Shown: positions 36,495-48,505 of the stretch, in pieces | Layout of the letters: every line of letters starts with the position of its first letter | Position numbering within the stretch: position 1 is the first letter of the stretch | Origin: Amyloporia xantha | Lineage: Eukaryota > Basidiomycota > Agaricomycetes > Polyporales > Adustoporiaceae | Length of the DNA stretch: 64,000 bases | Assembly: GCA_036971615.1 (NCBI GenBank) | Contig: JAYKKR010000028.1 | Location: 434,001 to 498,000 of the forward strand | Reading direction: 5' to 3' | Program-made: the position numbers and the translations under genes | Notes under the pieces: model-generated | What the model saw: only the letters and a program-made list of their open reading frames with translations | Told to the model about the DNA's origin: nothing | Databases searched by the model: none

Positions 36495-37668
36495 GAGCTG
36501 CATGTCCGAATTGGCTACATACAAGCGACAAATCCTATCACCGGTTCAAAATTGTCAGAGCATGATTCATCTTGATAACAATGCAATCCCTTTTCGTTCG
36601 GATATTGAAATCATCTCTAGCGGGACACTTACCGCCGTGTTTCTGGACCAACTCTGCTGGGCATATCTCATACAGGGATTGCACAAGATGGTTTGTCAGA
36701 TCTGATGAGTCCAAAGAGTGCCTTCCATGATAATGGAACCTGTATGCGTAGACTTATGTCAAGTGTCGAGTGTTGAAAATGTTTCACCCATGTCTTGCGC
36801 CTTGCTTAGAAAAAGGAAAATATTGGAGGCAACCCATCAGGAGATCGAGTGGCATCTAGTGCAAGTGTTTGAATAAATTGTGATAGAACTTGGATGGAGC
36901 TGCGTGAAATCTAGCTTGAATCGATTATCGAGCGCAGACGCAATCGGTGGGCTTTGTGACAACTGAAGCATGATCGTGACAGGTCGCGTTAAACGCGTCG
37001 CTTCAAGAGCGATTCGCTAGTGCTGGCAGCTACTACCCTTTATAGCGACCGTCCCTCCCTCACTCTGAAAGGGCGCTGTTTTAGGTCTGCCTGCGGGAGA
37101 CAAGCTACTACCTACGGCATCCTGCGTATCCCGATCATAGCATTCTGCATCGCGGTTACTCAGTGCAGCCATTTCCAGGTTCTTCCTGTATTCTCGGCAT
37201 GCAAGGGTTGTTGGACTGTCCTTCATCACTACAAGCTCTACGGACCGACGCATACTAGGTCCTGTTTGCTTACGTGTCTTTTAATCTGGCCGGTGACTGG
37301 CAGAATCGAGTGGAGAAGTGGTTTCAATTCCTTCTGTAGATTACGATAGCGACATCTGCAGGTCCGTGATCATAGTCCCGGAAACATTTACTATTAGCCA
37401 CACATACGCCGATGCTAAACCAATACGTACTCGTCAACGCGGGTTCTTCCTGTCACCTGTATCACTAAGACGTACTCGTCACATAGGTAGCAAATGGATG
37501 GCGTCCTATCTTTGGCGTGGACCGGCTTCATGCTTGTCATTATCCTGCTGCGAGGACCGCACGTGTCCAGATATACATGGCTTGGGTATCAGGGTGGACT
37601 GGAGGTGCGCAAAAGCAGACTGGACGAGAAGGAGAAGAAACAGGAAGCCGATCCAAGAGACATCACGT
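36495..37668. other. Intergenic with one element copy and a weak ORF
   Basis: Contains one arm of the inverted element near 37045-37105. A 70-codon plus-strand frame at 37494-37706 begins MDGVLSLAWTGFMLVIILLR, a membrane-segment-like stretch followed by a Lys/Glu-rich tail. It could be a small tail-anchored protein, but it runs antisense into the micropeptide pseudogene and has no recognised family. Confidence 0.35.
37045..37105 (+). repeat. Inverted element, left copy
   Basis: About 55-60 bp (CCGTCCCTCCCTCACTCT... to GGTCTGCCTGCGGGAGACAA) that reappear in reverse orientation at about 44705-44785. The match is strong within the block and absent outside it. Confidence 0.75.
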
Positions 37669-37827
37669 CTACTTGCTTCTTTGAGGCTCCGGACAGCCGC
37701 ACGTAGGCCAGGAGTGTGTACCGCCGTTATCTTCGGTTTTAACACACTTCACATTATCCTGGAAACGGAATAAGTCGTTCGGCCTTGTTAACGCTTGAAG
37801 TTTTCCACAGTCAGTACTCACAGGCAA
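37669..37827 (-). pseudogene. Cys micropeptide gene, decayed copy A
   Basis: Exon 2 (37758-37669) is open and reads DNVKCVKTEDNGGTHSWPTC then GCPEPQRSK and stop, clearly the same 29-residue exon as copies B and C. One of the four cysteines has become His. The expected 6 nt first exon at 37822-37827 reads TTGCCT instead of ATGTCT, so the start codon is lost, although the GTGAGT donor and CCAG acceptor survive. Substitutions include several C-to-T type changes. Judged non-functional unless a different start is used. Confidence 0.7.
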
Positions 37828-38246
37828 TTTACTTGAGTGTTAGTCGGGGAGGAAGATCAACGGATAACTGCAGTGGGAGGGTCGAGTGCCGAAGTATCAA
37901 GCATGTAGCCAACTTCTTTTATCACTCGCGACACACTGATACTAATGTTGATGGCGCATGTCCTATAGGCCATATTTAAACGAATGCCTATTTTTCTATT
38001 GATACTACCGTCTCCGAATGGTGGTGTGTCTGAATGTCAGTGTATCATTACCACCGAACTAGCATACCATTCAAAAATGGAGGCTATGTGGTCATCGACA
38101 TCTGTGAGTATGTAGCGGCTTTTTCTGTGCCCTTATGTGTAGTGGTCACATCTACGAGTCACCTAGCTCGTGCTCAGTGACAAAAGTACTATGTCTTTTC
38201 TGTACTGACATCTGATACACCATCCAGGCTCTGCGAATCTAACCAA
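37828..38246. other. Intergenic
   Basis: Lies upstream of micropeptide copy A (minus) and beyond the aldo-keto reductase stop. No gene supported. Confidence 0.45.
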
Positions 38247-39544
38247 TCATTCCGCGTTGACCGGGTTCCAGCTAATGGCACCATTCTTGCCCATGTCGAG
38301 CGCGTCGATCTTCGCCATGTCCTCGCTTGATATCTCGAAGTCGTACAGGTTCGCATTGGAGACGATGCGCCCCGGATGGGAGGACTTTGGGAGCGGGCTA
38401 TACCTGCGTGTCGTTGAACCTATATCAGTTCAGGAGCAAAATCATAGACTGGCACAACGCACCCATGCTGCAGAGACCACCGGACGAGAATCTGTGCCAC
38501 GTCTTTCTTGTACTGCACAGTCATTGTGAGTATGATCATAACGCTGGCAGCAGGCAGCCCGGCATACCTTCCGTGCGACTTCCTGAAGGACCGGGTTACT
38601 GAACCGGCCACGGACAAGTGGGCAGTAAGCCTGGATCACGATGCCGTTCTTCTTGCAGTAGTCGACGATGGGTTTCTGTTGGCAGAACGGATGGAGCTTG
38701 GCGGGCGGTCAGTCAGGCTACGAACGTTATACAGCGGAGAAGAGCTTACCTCGATCTGATTGATCGACGGAGTCTCCAATCCCGCTTCCCGGATCTCCTC
38801 GAGGTGCTTGACGCCATAGTTCGAGACGCCGATCGACCTGAGCTTACCAGCCTCCTTCGCCTTCAATAGCGCCTTCCATGTCTCCAGCCGTTTGGTCTTT
38901 CCGGAGAGAGGACTGTGTATGAGGTAGAGATCAAGGTAGTCTGGGCGCGAGCGAGGATCAGCGTCGTTGGGAGGTGGGCACCGATTGTAGGGAGGTCACG
39001 AACCGAATCCAAACCGCTGAAGTGAGTTGTCCACCGCGCTCAGAGTGCTGTTGTAGCCATGTTCGTTAAAGTTGATCTTAGTAGCTTTGTGGATAGACAG
39101 GATAGAGTAGCGGTGCCGGAAGAAGTTGAATACGGATAGGGTATGACAATGTCAGATGTGAGGTGGATTGGAGAGTGCTTCCGGAAGAGATGCTACGTAC
39201 TGACGAAGACTTCGCCCCGAGGTATACCACTTTCACGTACGGTTTGTCCGACTTGGGCCTCGTTCTGATAGAAGCGTGCAGAATCAATGTGCCTAGCCAT
39301 CCGGAGGATGCGTCAGGATGTATTTCCGAGAAATAGAGAGCTCAATCCTCAGGACACGCACCTGTAGCCATGCTTCAGGGCTGCGATGCAGGCAGACACA
39401 CAGTCTTCACTCTGGAACACCCCCAAGCCCAAAAGGGGCATATGATGTCCTGGGAATCATGAATGCAGCAAGTCTGTGAGGCTTACATCAATCCGAATGC
39501 GTACCTGAGGAAAGGCGGATAGAAGAAGTTAAACGCAAGGACAT
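38247..39544 (-). CDS. Aldo-keto reductase, NADP(H)-dependent
   Basis: A cytosolic carbonyl reductase of the AKR superfamily, about 300 residues with short introns. The start at 39544 gives exon 1 [14 protein letters not shown], spliced in frame to [20 protein letters not shown], the expected first strand. The catalytic tetrad is complete: Asp in HIDSARFY, Tyr in the same motif, Lys in VSTKI near 39100-39180, His in LYLIHSP near 38930. Then [20 protein letters not shown] with [11 protein letters not shown], a QIE loop, [26 protein letters not shown] and the C-terminal LPKSSHP with [20 protein letters not shown], ending ISWNPVNAE. It might reduce the aldehyde made by the neighbouring oxidase, or detoxify aldehydes in general; this is inference from position only. 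Confidence 0.9.
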
Positions 39545-41035
39545 TGGGCCAAGATTTTCAGCTACTGCAGTGTAGATTGTCCTGACTGCTGATTAAGAGG
39601 TGAGGGAAACAGTGCGAGTGGCTCATGCTTATATGATATAATCGTAGCGGCGGCAAGCGCCAATCCCCGACTCCGTTGAAGTATACACGATCATTTCAAT
39701 TAAATACGCATAAGGACGGAGAATAGTACTGGAAATCAGCACAGGAAACACAAGTTACAGTACGATACTTTGTGTAACATACAGTCAAATTTTCACAAAA
39801 ATGCTGCCTAGAACCTTGATGACATGCAAATGTCTATCAATATATTGATGGGAAAATATAAGAACAACACTTGTGTACTTGCTTGCAGGCCTGTATCTGC
39901 ACGGAGGATTTTATACTCGAGTCAACGAACAAAAATCCACTGGATAAATACGAATATTTGAGTCACGTTTAGTTTCCCACGGGTCCAACGCTTGGAGGGG
40001 GATAGGCACGTTGGAGGTTTGACAATACCCTCCTCCACTCCGTGGGAGTCGGGGATTATAGGGCCTTTGGCGCGGATTAGAAATGTGGTTGCTTGCGTGT
40101 TTCACTAAAACATCCGAGGGCGCCACTATGGGAAATCCGACCAAATTGCACATCGTGGAATACAACGATACAGCAATTTCGGTAAGCCTGGCCTGTGACA
40201 TTTGACAGATGTGATGTGGTTCGTTATGCGCTGTGATTATTGCGATAACAGGCGAGTCAGCCACACTCACACGCCGAGTCAGACGTCAGATCTATACGAA
40301 TATCGATATCCTGAGCCTGCGAAGTTTTGAAGGAAATATCTACTCTGCTCACAGGTCAGACCGCAATCTCATTCCGAATTCGAACGTCGATTTTGAAAAA
40401 TGTGACAAAGGTACTGTAGCATGAACACACCGTGACCGGTCCTTTGCGGACACGCCACTGATAGTGATCTCCTGTGCAGCAGAACACCACTTTCTAAATC
40501 ATATGCATGGGCTTCGCCGCCGACCGGAACTTGGTCAGTCTGTATAATCAGCATGCTTGTGCTGAATGCGAGCCAATCCCATTATAGACGAGAAGCTTTC
40601 ACTCACGTTTCCGAGTTGCACTCGATGTCAGACTTAATCATTTGACGACTCGGAAATGCATTCCCCGAACTCGATAAGTACTTATCATGAGATCTGACTT
40701 GAGCCGCGATTCCAATGTTCACATTTGCATTACAGACGATGTGTCATTTTCACTCATGCATGCTCTTGATGTATAATGATCAGACACTCATCCTGCAGCT
40801 AACTTCACAGAAAATTCAGACGAAATGAATTCGAAACGCGATAGTTGCTACAACAAGAAAACCTCGGCGCCCGGCAATGCTCCCCGTCAAAGACGCGTGG
40901 ACATCTCCCTGACCTCTTCCTGCACACCAGCGCAACAGTGTCCTCCTGATCGTGTGCACGTTAGATCCATAGGTCATTTAAAGCAGGCAAAGTGCTCACC
41001 CGCTCGGAGTGCAGCTCGAGGAAGGAATGTCACGT
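39545..41035. other. Intergenic, A/T-rich
   Basis: Promoter side of the aldo-keto reductase, then sequence with no supported gene. A perfect 14 bp palindrome GATAAGTACTTATC sits at 40673-40686; it contains GATA cores on both strands and could bind a GATA factor, with no further support. Confidence 0.45.
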
Positions 41036-41193
41036 TCACTTGCTCTTGGGGGGCTCAGCACAGCCGCATGTCGGCCAGGAGCAGGTGCCGCCGTTAGCCT
41101 CGGTGTTAGCGCACTTCACGGTGTCCTGTACGGCGCAGTGCGTCATTAAGCGCTACTAGCGGTGCATATAGACCAGCTAGTACTCACAGACAT
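41036..41193 (-). CDS. Cysteine micropeptide, copy B (31 residues)
   Basis: Two exons: 41193-41188 (ATGTCT) and 41125-41036, intron 62 nt with GTGAGT donor and ACAG acceptor. The protein starts MSDTVKCANTEANGGTCSW, continues PTCGCAEPPKSK and stops; it has four Cys spaced C-x9-C-x4-C-x-C, a GG turn and a basic end. Identical in protein to copy C, while the introns differ completely, which argues for purifying selection on the peptide. The TCGC pair recalls metal-thiolate peptides, but there are too few Cys for a classical metallothionein. No signal peptide, so probably cytosolic. A TATA-like GCTATAAGAG lies near 41283-41292. Function unknown. Confidence 0.7.
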
Positions 41194-42054
41194 TGTGGAT
41201 ACTGAAGATGAGAGTTGGGAATGTGAGGATGTGGTTGTGCGGGAAGTGCGAGACTGATGGTAGTCGGTGCTCAACCAGTCCTCTTATAGCTCGTAGCCCG
41301 ACCAGGCTCATGGTAATATCTGTTTTCCTATAGGCTTGAAGTAAATGTCGAGACTGTTATTGGCGCAGATATGCGCGAATCACAGCGCGATGGTATGTCA
41401 ACGCGCCACAGGTTTTGTATTGTTAGTTCTGATTCTCCCGCCAGGTGACAGATCTTCGGTCCTCTAGATATGGGCTCCTCTTGGCCACTGCGGCACCCAA
41501 CCTCTGACAGCCTTTTCTGCTCCTGATGCACGGTGCAGGTTACCGTCTGTGGATGACATTCGAAGTGGTCGCGCGGCTCTGTAGTACTTATCTCCACACT
41601 TCTTTCGGACCCAGCGGTGCGCACGGGATCATGTTCGTGACAGGGGGCTATCGATAGGCCGCTGGAATGAGTGAATGCAACCTGCTATCTACTACTATGC
41701 ACGGATCTGCTTCAAGACTATCTGGAATCCGCTTCTCCCCTGCTTTTTGGCGTGAGTATAACGTGCGCACTAACCCGCATTTGGAGCACAGATTTACCTG
41801 TAGTTGAACGGTTCAATTTCGTGGACTGCCCTGGTGTAGTCACCAGTCGTACGACGATTAAGGAAACATCTCTTGTTGGACGATAGTTACTATTGCAGAA
41901 GCCTGTCTTACGAGGCGGTCTTCATGATTCCATCCATCATGAGCCTGTCAGCGATACAAGCAAACCTCTCGTGATATATATTGATGGCTCAAAGCAAGTG
42001 CCCTACTAGTAGATACATCAGCAAGCTACACAGTAGACGAAGTTGCCCATTCCG
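41194..42054. other. Intergenic
   Basis: Promoter of micropeptide copy B and 3' flank of the P450. No other gene supported. Confidence 0.45.
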
Positions 42055-44458
42055 CTAGCCCCGCACGTACGGCTTGACGAGCAACGGCATCTGACTGCCT
42101 TTCTCCATTTCGCTGCGCACGTACGGACGCTGCACGAGGCTAATCTTTTTGATAACGTCCTCCGCAGGGACAGCCAATCCGAACTCAAATGCGCGAACAA
42201 GAACAAACACTAAGGCCTTCATTCTGTACTCACATTATCAATAACCAATCTTCGAATGAAGTGGAGAGGCGGAGAGAAAGCACACTTACTCCACGAGCGA
42301 GAAGCGGTACCCAATGCATGACCGTGGACCGCCCAGGAAGGTCATCATGTTCCCCCACACGCCGGGTATGTGTTGCGCAGCATCTGGGACTGACTGCCAG
42401 CGTTCCGGCCTGGAGGGACAGTATCAGGACAAAATATTTGGAGACGGACTTAGCGGACTCACTTAAATTCGAGAGCGTCGTCTCCCCATATAGCTTTCGA
42501 TCTGTTCATGGGCAATATAGGAATGAAGAAGGATGTGTCTTTGCTCAGTCTGTGGAATTTCCTCATGTTAAACACTGCCATGTGGGATGATACTACAATG
42601 CGTTTTCCATCACATACTTGACACTATCTTGCACATGCCCATGCACATCGGTATACGGCGTGCCCAGCGGGATCACGTCGTCCTTGGCAGCAACCCTTAT
42701 TGCAGCAACGATCGGAGGGTATACTCGCATGGTCTCGCGTACTACTGCATCGAGGTAGGGAAGGGTATTGAGCTCGTCCATGGATGGGCTGTCAGTTGGG
42801 ACGCTCCACAGTTCCTCGCGCAGCTTTTGCTGCACGTCGGGTGCTTTACCGAGAGCATAGAGACACCACGTCGTTGCGTTGCTCGTCGTTTCATGGCCGG
42901 CAACGAGGAACCTAGCCACCACATATCAAGTTGCTGCAACCCGGGAAACGACCATGGACGTACGTAGGAACCTCTGCATCAATTGCCGCTCAATATCAAT
43001 ATCACAGAGCGAGAACCAAACGCCAAGCAACGCACGTGCTAAAACGTCTTCATCCGAAAGCCGCTGACTCTCAGGAATCTCCGGACTCATGTTCGCCTTG
43101 ATGAGCAGAGTCAGCAAGTCGCGACTCTGCAGCGCCTTGCCGATGTTCTTCTCGCCCGACTGCGCAGCCTTAATCACTTCTGCTTTCTTCTCGGCGACCA
43201 GCTGCATCCCGATACGCCTCGCTACTTTCTGGGCTGCAGCCGTGCGCCTGGAATGGCCATCTGGCTAGCGAGACATGCACGTCAGCGCCAGGGCACACAA
43301 AACGTACATGTCGTACATACGACGTAGCGAAGGAAAGGCAGATAAGGCCGGAGGAACCGCAAGTAGCTGTTCTGGCGGAGGCCCGTCAGCGACTGAAACA
43401 TGACGTTAAAGGCGGTGCCGAGCTCGTTCGGCTTGCCATCCTCGTTCAGCGCGTCGAAGTGGTAGTTGAAGCCTGACACACGAGACACAAAGGGATGAGA
43501 TTATACAGAAATATTGTGCAATATTCTCTTGCCTGCCAGTCCAATGACGTCGAGCGTCATCTTGGTCAACCCATCTTGAACGTCGATCCGGGCAGATCCG
43601 CCGTTTTCGGCGGCTGTGGCATTCCAGAGATCGCGCAGCTGTACGCCTTGCTTAACATGGCACCGAAGACATGAGGAGTAGATGTGCTCACTCGTTGGGC
43701 TTTCTCGACGAAAATCTCTGTCAGCTCTCTAATCTGGGCAGGACCAAACGCTGGGTTCTGGACACTTCAGTCAACGATGCAAAGCGCGCATATGAATGGT
43801 ATAGTACCATTATTCTTCTCTTTCAGAGTGAAGCATCTGTATGAGGAATAATTCCAATAGATATTGTGCAGTTGAACTCGCCTGTTGACGATGCTGTTCA
43901 CCTGCGAAAATCATCTCACAATTGAACTGAAAGCTTATTATGTATTACGGACCTTCGGCCACCACCAAGCCTATTACAGAAGAGAAATTTTCATAGGCGA
44001 CAGGTGTACGGAGATAAACGAACTTAGGACGTACCTGACCCCAACAACTCGATCAGATCAACGCGACTGAGCTCTGGCTTCGGATAATCATGAGAGTGGC
44101 TCAGGATATGGTTTATGGCCCTTGTGTCGACAGTATAAAACCTGTCCATCTTTCTCAAACAGTGAACGCATGTTCCTTGCAATAGGCCTTGACGTAAAGT
44201 GACGCTTACATTCAGCCACATCTTGTACTTGATGGTGGGGCCGTACTTCTCGATCCAGGTATCATGCACAGCGAACGGCTCCTGGTCCATCATTTGCTTC
44301 ATATTACCATATAGCCAGCTGGGACTTGGAGGTCCCGGGAGGTCGCGTAAAGTTGAGATGTAAGGCTCAATCAAAAGCGTGAATGGCTTCCATACAGCCA
44401 AGGCACTTGCAACTGTACATAACGACCATAGCACAGAGGTAACGGTGAGCTCAAGCAT
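42055..44458 (-). CDS. Cytochrome P450 monooxygenase
   Basis: An ER-anchored haem monooxygenase. Start at 44458: [20 protein letters not shown] membrane anchor, then the Pro-rich hinge [13 protein letters not shown] and [15 protein letters not shown]. Further exons: [75 protein letters not shown]-helix [15 protein letters not shown] (proton relay Thr present), K-helix [11 protein letters not shown] (ExxR), [19 protein letters not shown], haem loop [13 protein letters not shown] with the Cys ligand. It ends [10 protein letters not shown] at 42055. All invariant motifs are present and a dozen or so short introns break the gene. The CYP family is not assigned. Its promoter carries the right copy of the inverted element. 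Confidence 0.93.
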
Positions 44459-45237
44459 GCTGCCTCTTGTGTAGGCTACGAAATAACGAGATGGACAGGA
44501 CCGTAGCAGGTGGAAGTGGGACGTGCCACGACAGCGTGCGACGGCTTGCGACGGCTTCAAGTTGCTGCCCGACTGCGGAGAATCGAGACGACACGGTCTT
44601 GATCACCGGTGTGCCTCTGAAGGCTGGAGCTGACACAGGAGGTTCCTCCGCAAACAATATGCAAGTGGATGAGATAAAGGTGCTTGAGCTCGCGTACTCG
44701 TTCTGGGAGTTGATTTGTCTCCCGTAGGCAGACCTAAAATAGCGCCCTTTGAGAGTGAGGGAGGGACTGGGAGGGACGGTTGATCCTCCTGGCAATTTAT
44801 CTTCAGTTATGTAATCCACCGACTCAGTCCCTTGTGTATCCAGCCAGCGACCTCCAGCGACGCGCTCCGTTTCATTTGACGACTTCTTCCAATCACAACC
44901 TCGCATAGCACGAGCAGGAATCTTGCGACCTATGCTGATCATAGGCATTGCACATAACATCGTAGCAATACTTGTCAGTTGTCACCGCTTCGCACTCACT
45001 GTCATGCCTGCACGGTCTTGTCGACGGCTCAGATCATATAATACACCGAGATACACTCGTATTCATGTCAAGGCTACAGAAGCTACACGTCGACTACGAT
45101 AACCGTCGTCATCGAGCACGGCGCCGTTCATCTCGATTCTCGATCGAGCAATTATCCCGATAATCCTGAACGCAGCAGCTGGTCGTTAGTCGCTGGCTCT
45201 ACGTACCAACCCACGCTCACATACCTTCGACGAGGGA
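44459..45237. other. P450 promoter region and intergenic
   Basis: About 780 bp between the P450 start and micropeptide copy C. It contains the right arm of the inverted element 240-330 bp upstream of the P450 ATG. No gene supported. Confidence 0.5.
44705..44785 (-). repeat. Inverted element, right copy
   Basis: Reverse complement of the block at 37045-37105, with an 11 bp internal repeat of the CCGTCCCTCCC part. Located upstream of the P450, so it may be a transplanted promoter segment rather than a mobile element. Confidence 0.75.
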
Positions 45238-45386
45238 TCACTTGCTCTTCGGGGGCTCCGCGCAGCCGCATGTGGGCCAGGAGCAGGTCCCGCCGTTAGC
45301 CTCAGTGTTCGCGCACTTTACGGTGTCCTATATGCGCATCATCAGCCTGTGCGGACACTACCGATGCGGACGATACTCACAGACAT
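45238..45386 (-). CDS. Cysteine micropeptide, copy C (31 residues)
   Basis: Exons 45386-45381 (ATGTCT) and 45327-45238, intron 53 nt (GTGAGT to TATAG). The predicted protein equals copy B residue for residue although the coding DNA differs at several third positions (AAG/AAG, TGC AAC versus TGC GAA-type silent changes in the Ala, Asn, Gly and Thr codons). On the minus strand a strong TATA box, TGTATATAAAGGGC, lies about 90 bp upstream (45469-45482). It lies in the same orientation as the P450 downstream of it. Function unknown; conservation of four Cys and the WPTCGC core suggests a metal- or redox-related role. Confidence 0.72.
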
Positions 45387-48300
45387 GATGGTAGGAGGAT
45401 GTGGTAAGTAAAGTTGAAGGAGTTGTTGGCTGGTATAGGAGGGTGAGGTCTACTCGCTGCTCTCTAGCCCTTTATATACAGCACAGATGCCTCTCTGGTG
45501 ATTTAGGCAAGCTGTGGTGATTTGGCAATACAAGACAATGGATTGGACGCTGCACTGTCTCGGGGGATTAAGCTCTTCGCCTCTACTAGACGAACGAGGC
45601 GATTTCAGTCTTCTTCACTGCTTCACAGTCCAGCACACCTGATTGGCGTGTTCAATCTGTTCCGGATCCGACGCACGGTGGACCTCGTGTACGCATGTGT
45701 ATATCATGAGCCCGCTCTGCGACGCTCGGTATTGACTCCGCATTGTGTGAGTGAAGAGCCTGCTGGTCGTTGTTCGAATTCCTTGTTCGTATGCTGTCAA
45801 TCAGGGTTATCGCTTCTATGATACTAACAAATTGCTGTGCTCTATTTACACACATTCCCTGTCGACAGGCTTCTTTCTGCGTGCGATATATCTGTACCGT
45901 TCGCCTCCCTCGAGTCTCGCTGCCATTCTGCCCACCCGCCTTTGCCGTCCGTGCCGGCTACAGCTTCATAGCCCCCCTGGCCTCTCCTTTGCTCCCGTTC
46001 CCTTCTTCGTGCGTCAGTCCCTGCCTCCCATGCGCATCATCCCTTCTAGACGCGATGTATGGAAAACAAACGACAGCAACTCTGAAAATTGTGTCGGCGC
46101 GAGAGGTAGTGGAATGCGCTTGCCTGCTCTCAAGCTGCCGTCCGGACGCGTGTTCGATAAGAGACTTGTGCTGCGAGATTGTTCATTGAACGCGTACAGT
46201 GAGTCCCTTATGTACACTCCGTCATGCACGATTCCTAACACAAAATCTCAGTGTCGTCCACCGGTGAGTAACGCCGCTCATCCGCATCTCATGAGTCTTC
46301 CCCAGAGCAGCCTGTGCTGTAGCGTTGTATTCTCTAGTCACACTCCTACTCGCCTGGATTAGACAGCACCGCGATCTCGTCCTATACCAGCACAAAGCCA
46401 ACACACACGGACCAGGGTAATAAGCAGGCACTCCCGCACTTTACCTTCCCTGACAGCACGTCTGCCTTCCAAGGACACATAACGACGTCCGGTACAATGC
46501 AGCGTCGACACTGAGCCCATCCGCTGCAGTGTCCGAATAGGATAACGAACATGTTTGCTGATCCAGCGCGCCTCATCCGCTCTCCCGTTTTCACCACGCT
46601 TCAGCCCTACCGAATAGCAAACGAGCACTCGTCTGTATTCTCATGCAGTCACCACTCTTCCGTCCGCTCACGCCCTTTCTGTACCTTCCCCACCTCGCTG
46701 CCTACCCGTATTCGCCAGATCTCCTGTACAGCAGACGTCTCGCCTGCATGCCATCCGCCATCCACAGAGCGCCGCAGACTCGCGTCTATAGCCAAACACG
46801 GATGTTGGGCATAGTGCAGCGCCCACGCTGAGCCCCGTCAGACTCCACTGCAACGCACCCAAGGCACCTCGACGGGAGATCCGTGTCCGGCCACTGCGTT
46901 CCAGACCATGGTCACCCCCTCACGGTCCTACTTTGGAGGTGATGGCGTCCATACTGTCGGGAAGCGGTCGAGACGCTCTCCATCCAGATAGTACGGGACT
47001 ACCACGGTGAGTGGCATGTGCTCATCTTATGCACATACAGGTGCCCATGCTGCCATCCCGTCTGACAGTGGGTGGGTGGGCACTGTGTTCGTTCGTCCAT
47101 TCGACGATCGTGCCCTGTCCGGTCCGCAGCGGTATCGTCCGCCGAATTGTCTGCAGGTGGTTGTTGTCTCTCGTACGTTACCTGCCACAATTTAACTTGC
47201 GGGAACGAGTCGAAGCAAGGACGCTTGAGGCATACGTGCAGGATCTGTCTGGTCCAGTACAGTCTATAAGCACAATCAAGCATCGGACGAGACGTACGGA
47301 CACTGTGGCTGCGGAGTAGATCAACGTGCGTGCTCTCGTCTGATAGATGGAGCGTGGTGCGTGCGCTTCGCGCTCGTACTCCCGATGTTAAAATCATCCA
47401 CTGAACGATCCGCACAGCGGGCGGGCGTCCGGTTTCACCTCGCAAGGGCTACGGCTACTGACAGTGCGGTATGTATGATATATCTACGTTTCTATTAACA
47501 CTAACCGCGCGTTGTTCGGGCGGATAACGCGCTGCAGAGCAGCGGAATGCCGATCTGGATGGACGTACACCGTCGCGCCGTTGTTTCTTACTGTATGTGC
47601 GCGCGTATATCAGACGGCAGGGCCACGACGGGGCTGTGCAGACAGACGTCCACTTTGCGCTGGCGCAGGACCAGCGCGATCGTCAGTCGCTCGATGATGA
47701 GGGGTCAACCCTCCGTTTCTGATTTCTAACCGCGCCCTCCTCGATGTAACAATGTTTCTATAGTGTAGTGATCTATAAGTGTGCAGAAGTATGAACTTAC
47801 TTTCTTATAGTGCCATCAACGGCTGACATTTCTGGATCTTTGGTATGTTTCGGACAGCATCGCTCAAACAGATACTACCGGACCCGTCGTTTCTGCATTG
47901 TGGAGCACGGATCTGCCGGGGATATTGACACTAGAGACCTACATCACTCATAATGTGACATATGCAAGTGATGCTAGAGACCCCTCCGCTGGAAGTGACC
48001 AACGGTCAGCTGCTTACTAGTGGGTATGACAGTGCAAACCAAAGGTCGGGCGGTGGTCTGCGTGGTGTGCGCCCTAACTAAATGAGGTGATTTTAGTACC
48101 CACAGCACAGGCATGTTCGATGTGTTCTCCGACTCCGACCAAAGACTGGAAGGTGCAGTAGGTGTTCTTCCTTCCAGTGACAAATTAATGTAATAGATCC
48201 TGAAAATATTATACTATGGCAGTAACTTATGCAGTATGCTTGGAAGCTCAGGACTAGGTAGAAGACATTGTATTCATCTGTTGGCATTTTTTTGCAACAA

Positions 48301-48505
48301 ACTTCACTTCAAGCTGAGGATTGACACAATATAATCAAGATACTGTACAGTGGTGATTGATCAACATAGTATGGCAGTGCCAACAAAGGCAAGGAGAATA
48401 CATAGTAAGACAACATTCAACAAATACAATGTGAGGTAAGGGAAATGAAAACAATGGCCATCAATGAGTATATTCAGTTAATCACAAGTCAATTGAGATC
48501 TACAA
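45387..48505. other. Long gene-poor stretch
   Basis: No intact gene. Around 46054-46200 (+) short pieces, TATLKIVSAREV and then, in another frame, RLPALKLPSGRVFDKRLVL, resemble the start of a fungal C2 domain and could be a relic, very tentatively. The last 300 bp before 48506 are the 3' flank of the WD40 gene. Confidence 0.4.

Noticed and set aside
37494..37706. 70-codon plus frame with a membrane-like segment
   Set aside because: Could be real, but no family recognised and it overlaps the micropeptide pseudogene antisense; left as a note, not as a gene call.
45751..46362. 203-codon plus frame
   Set aside because: Reading is irregular and only a short stretch resembles any domain; treated as a possible relic, not a gene.
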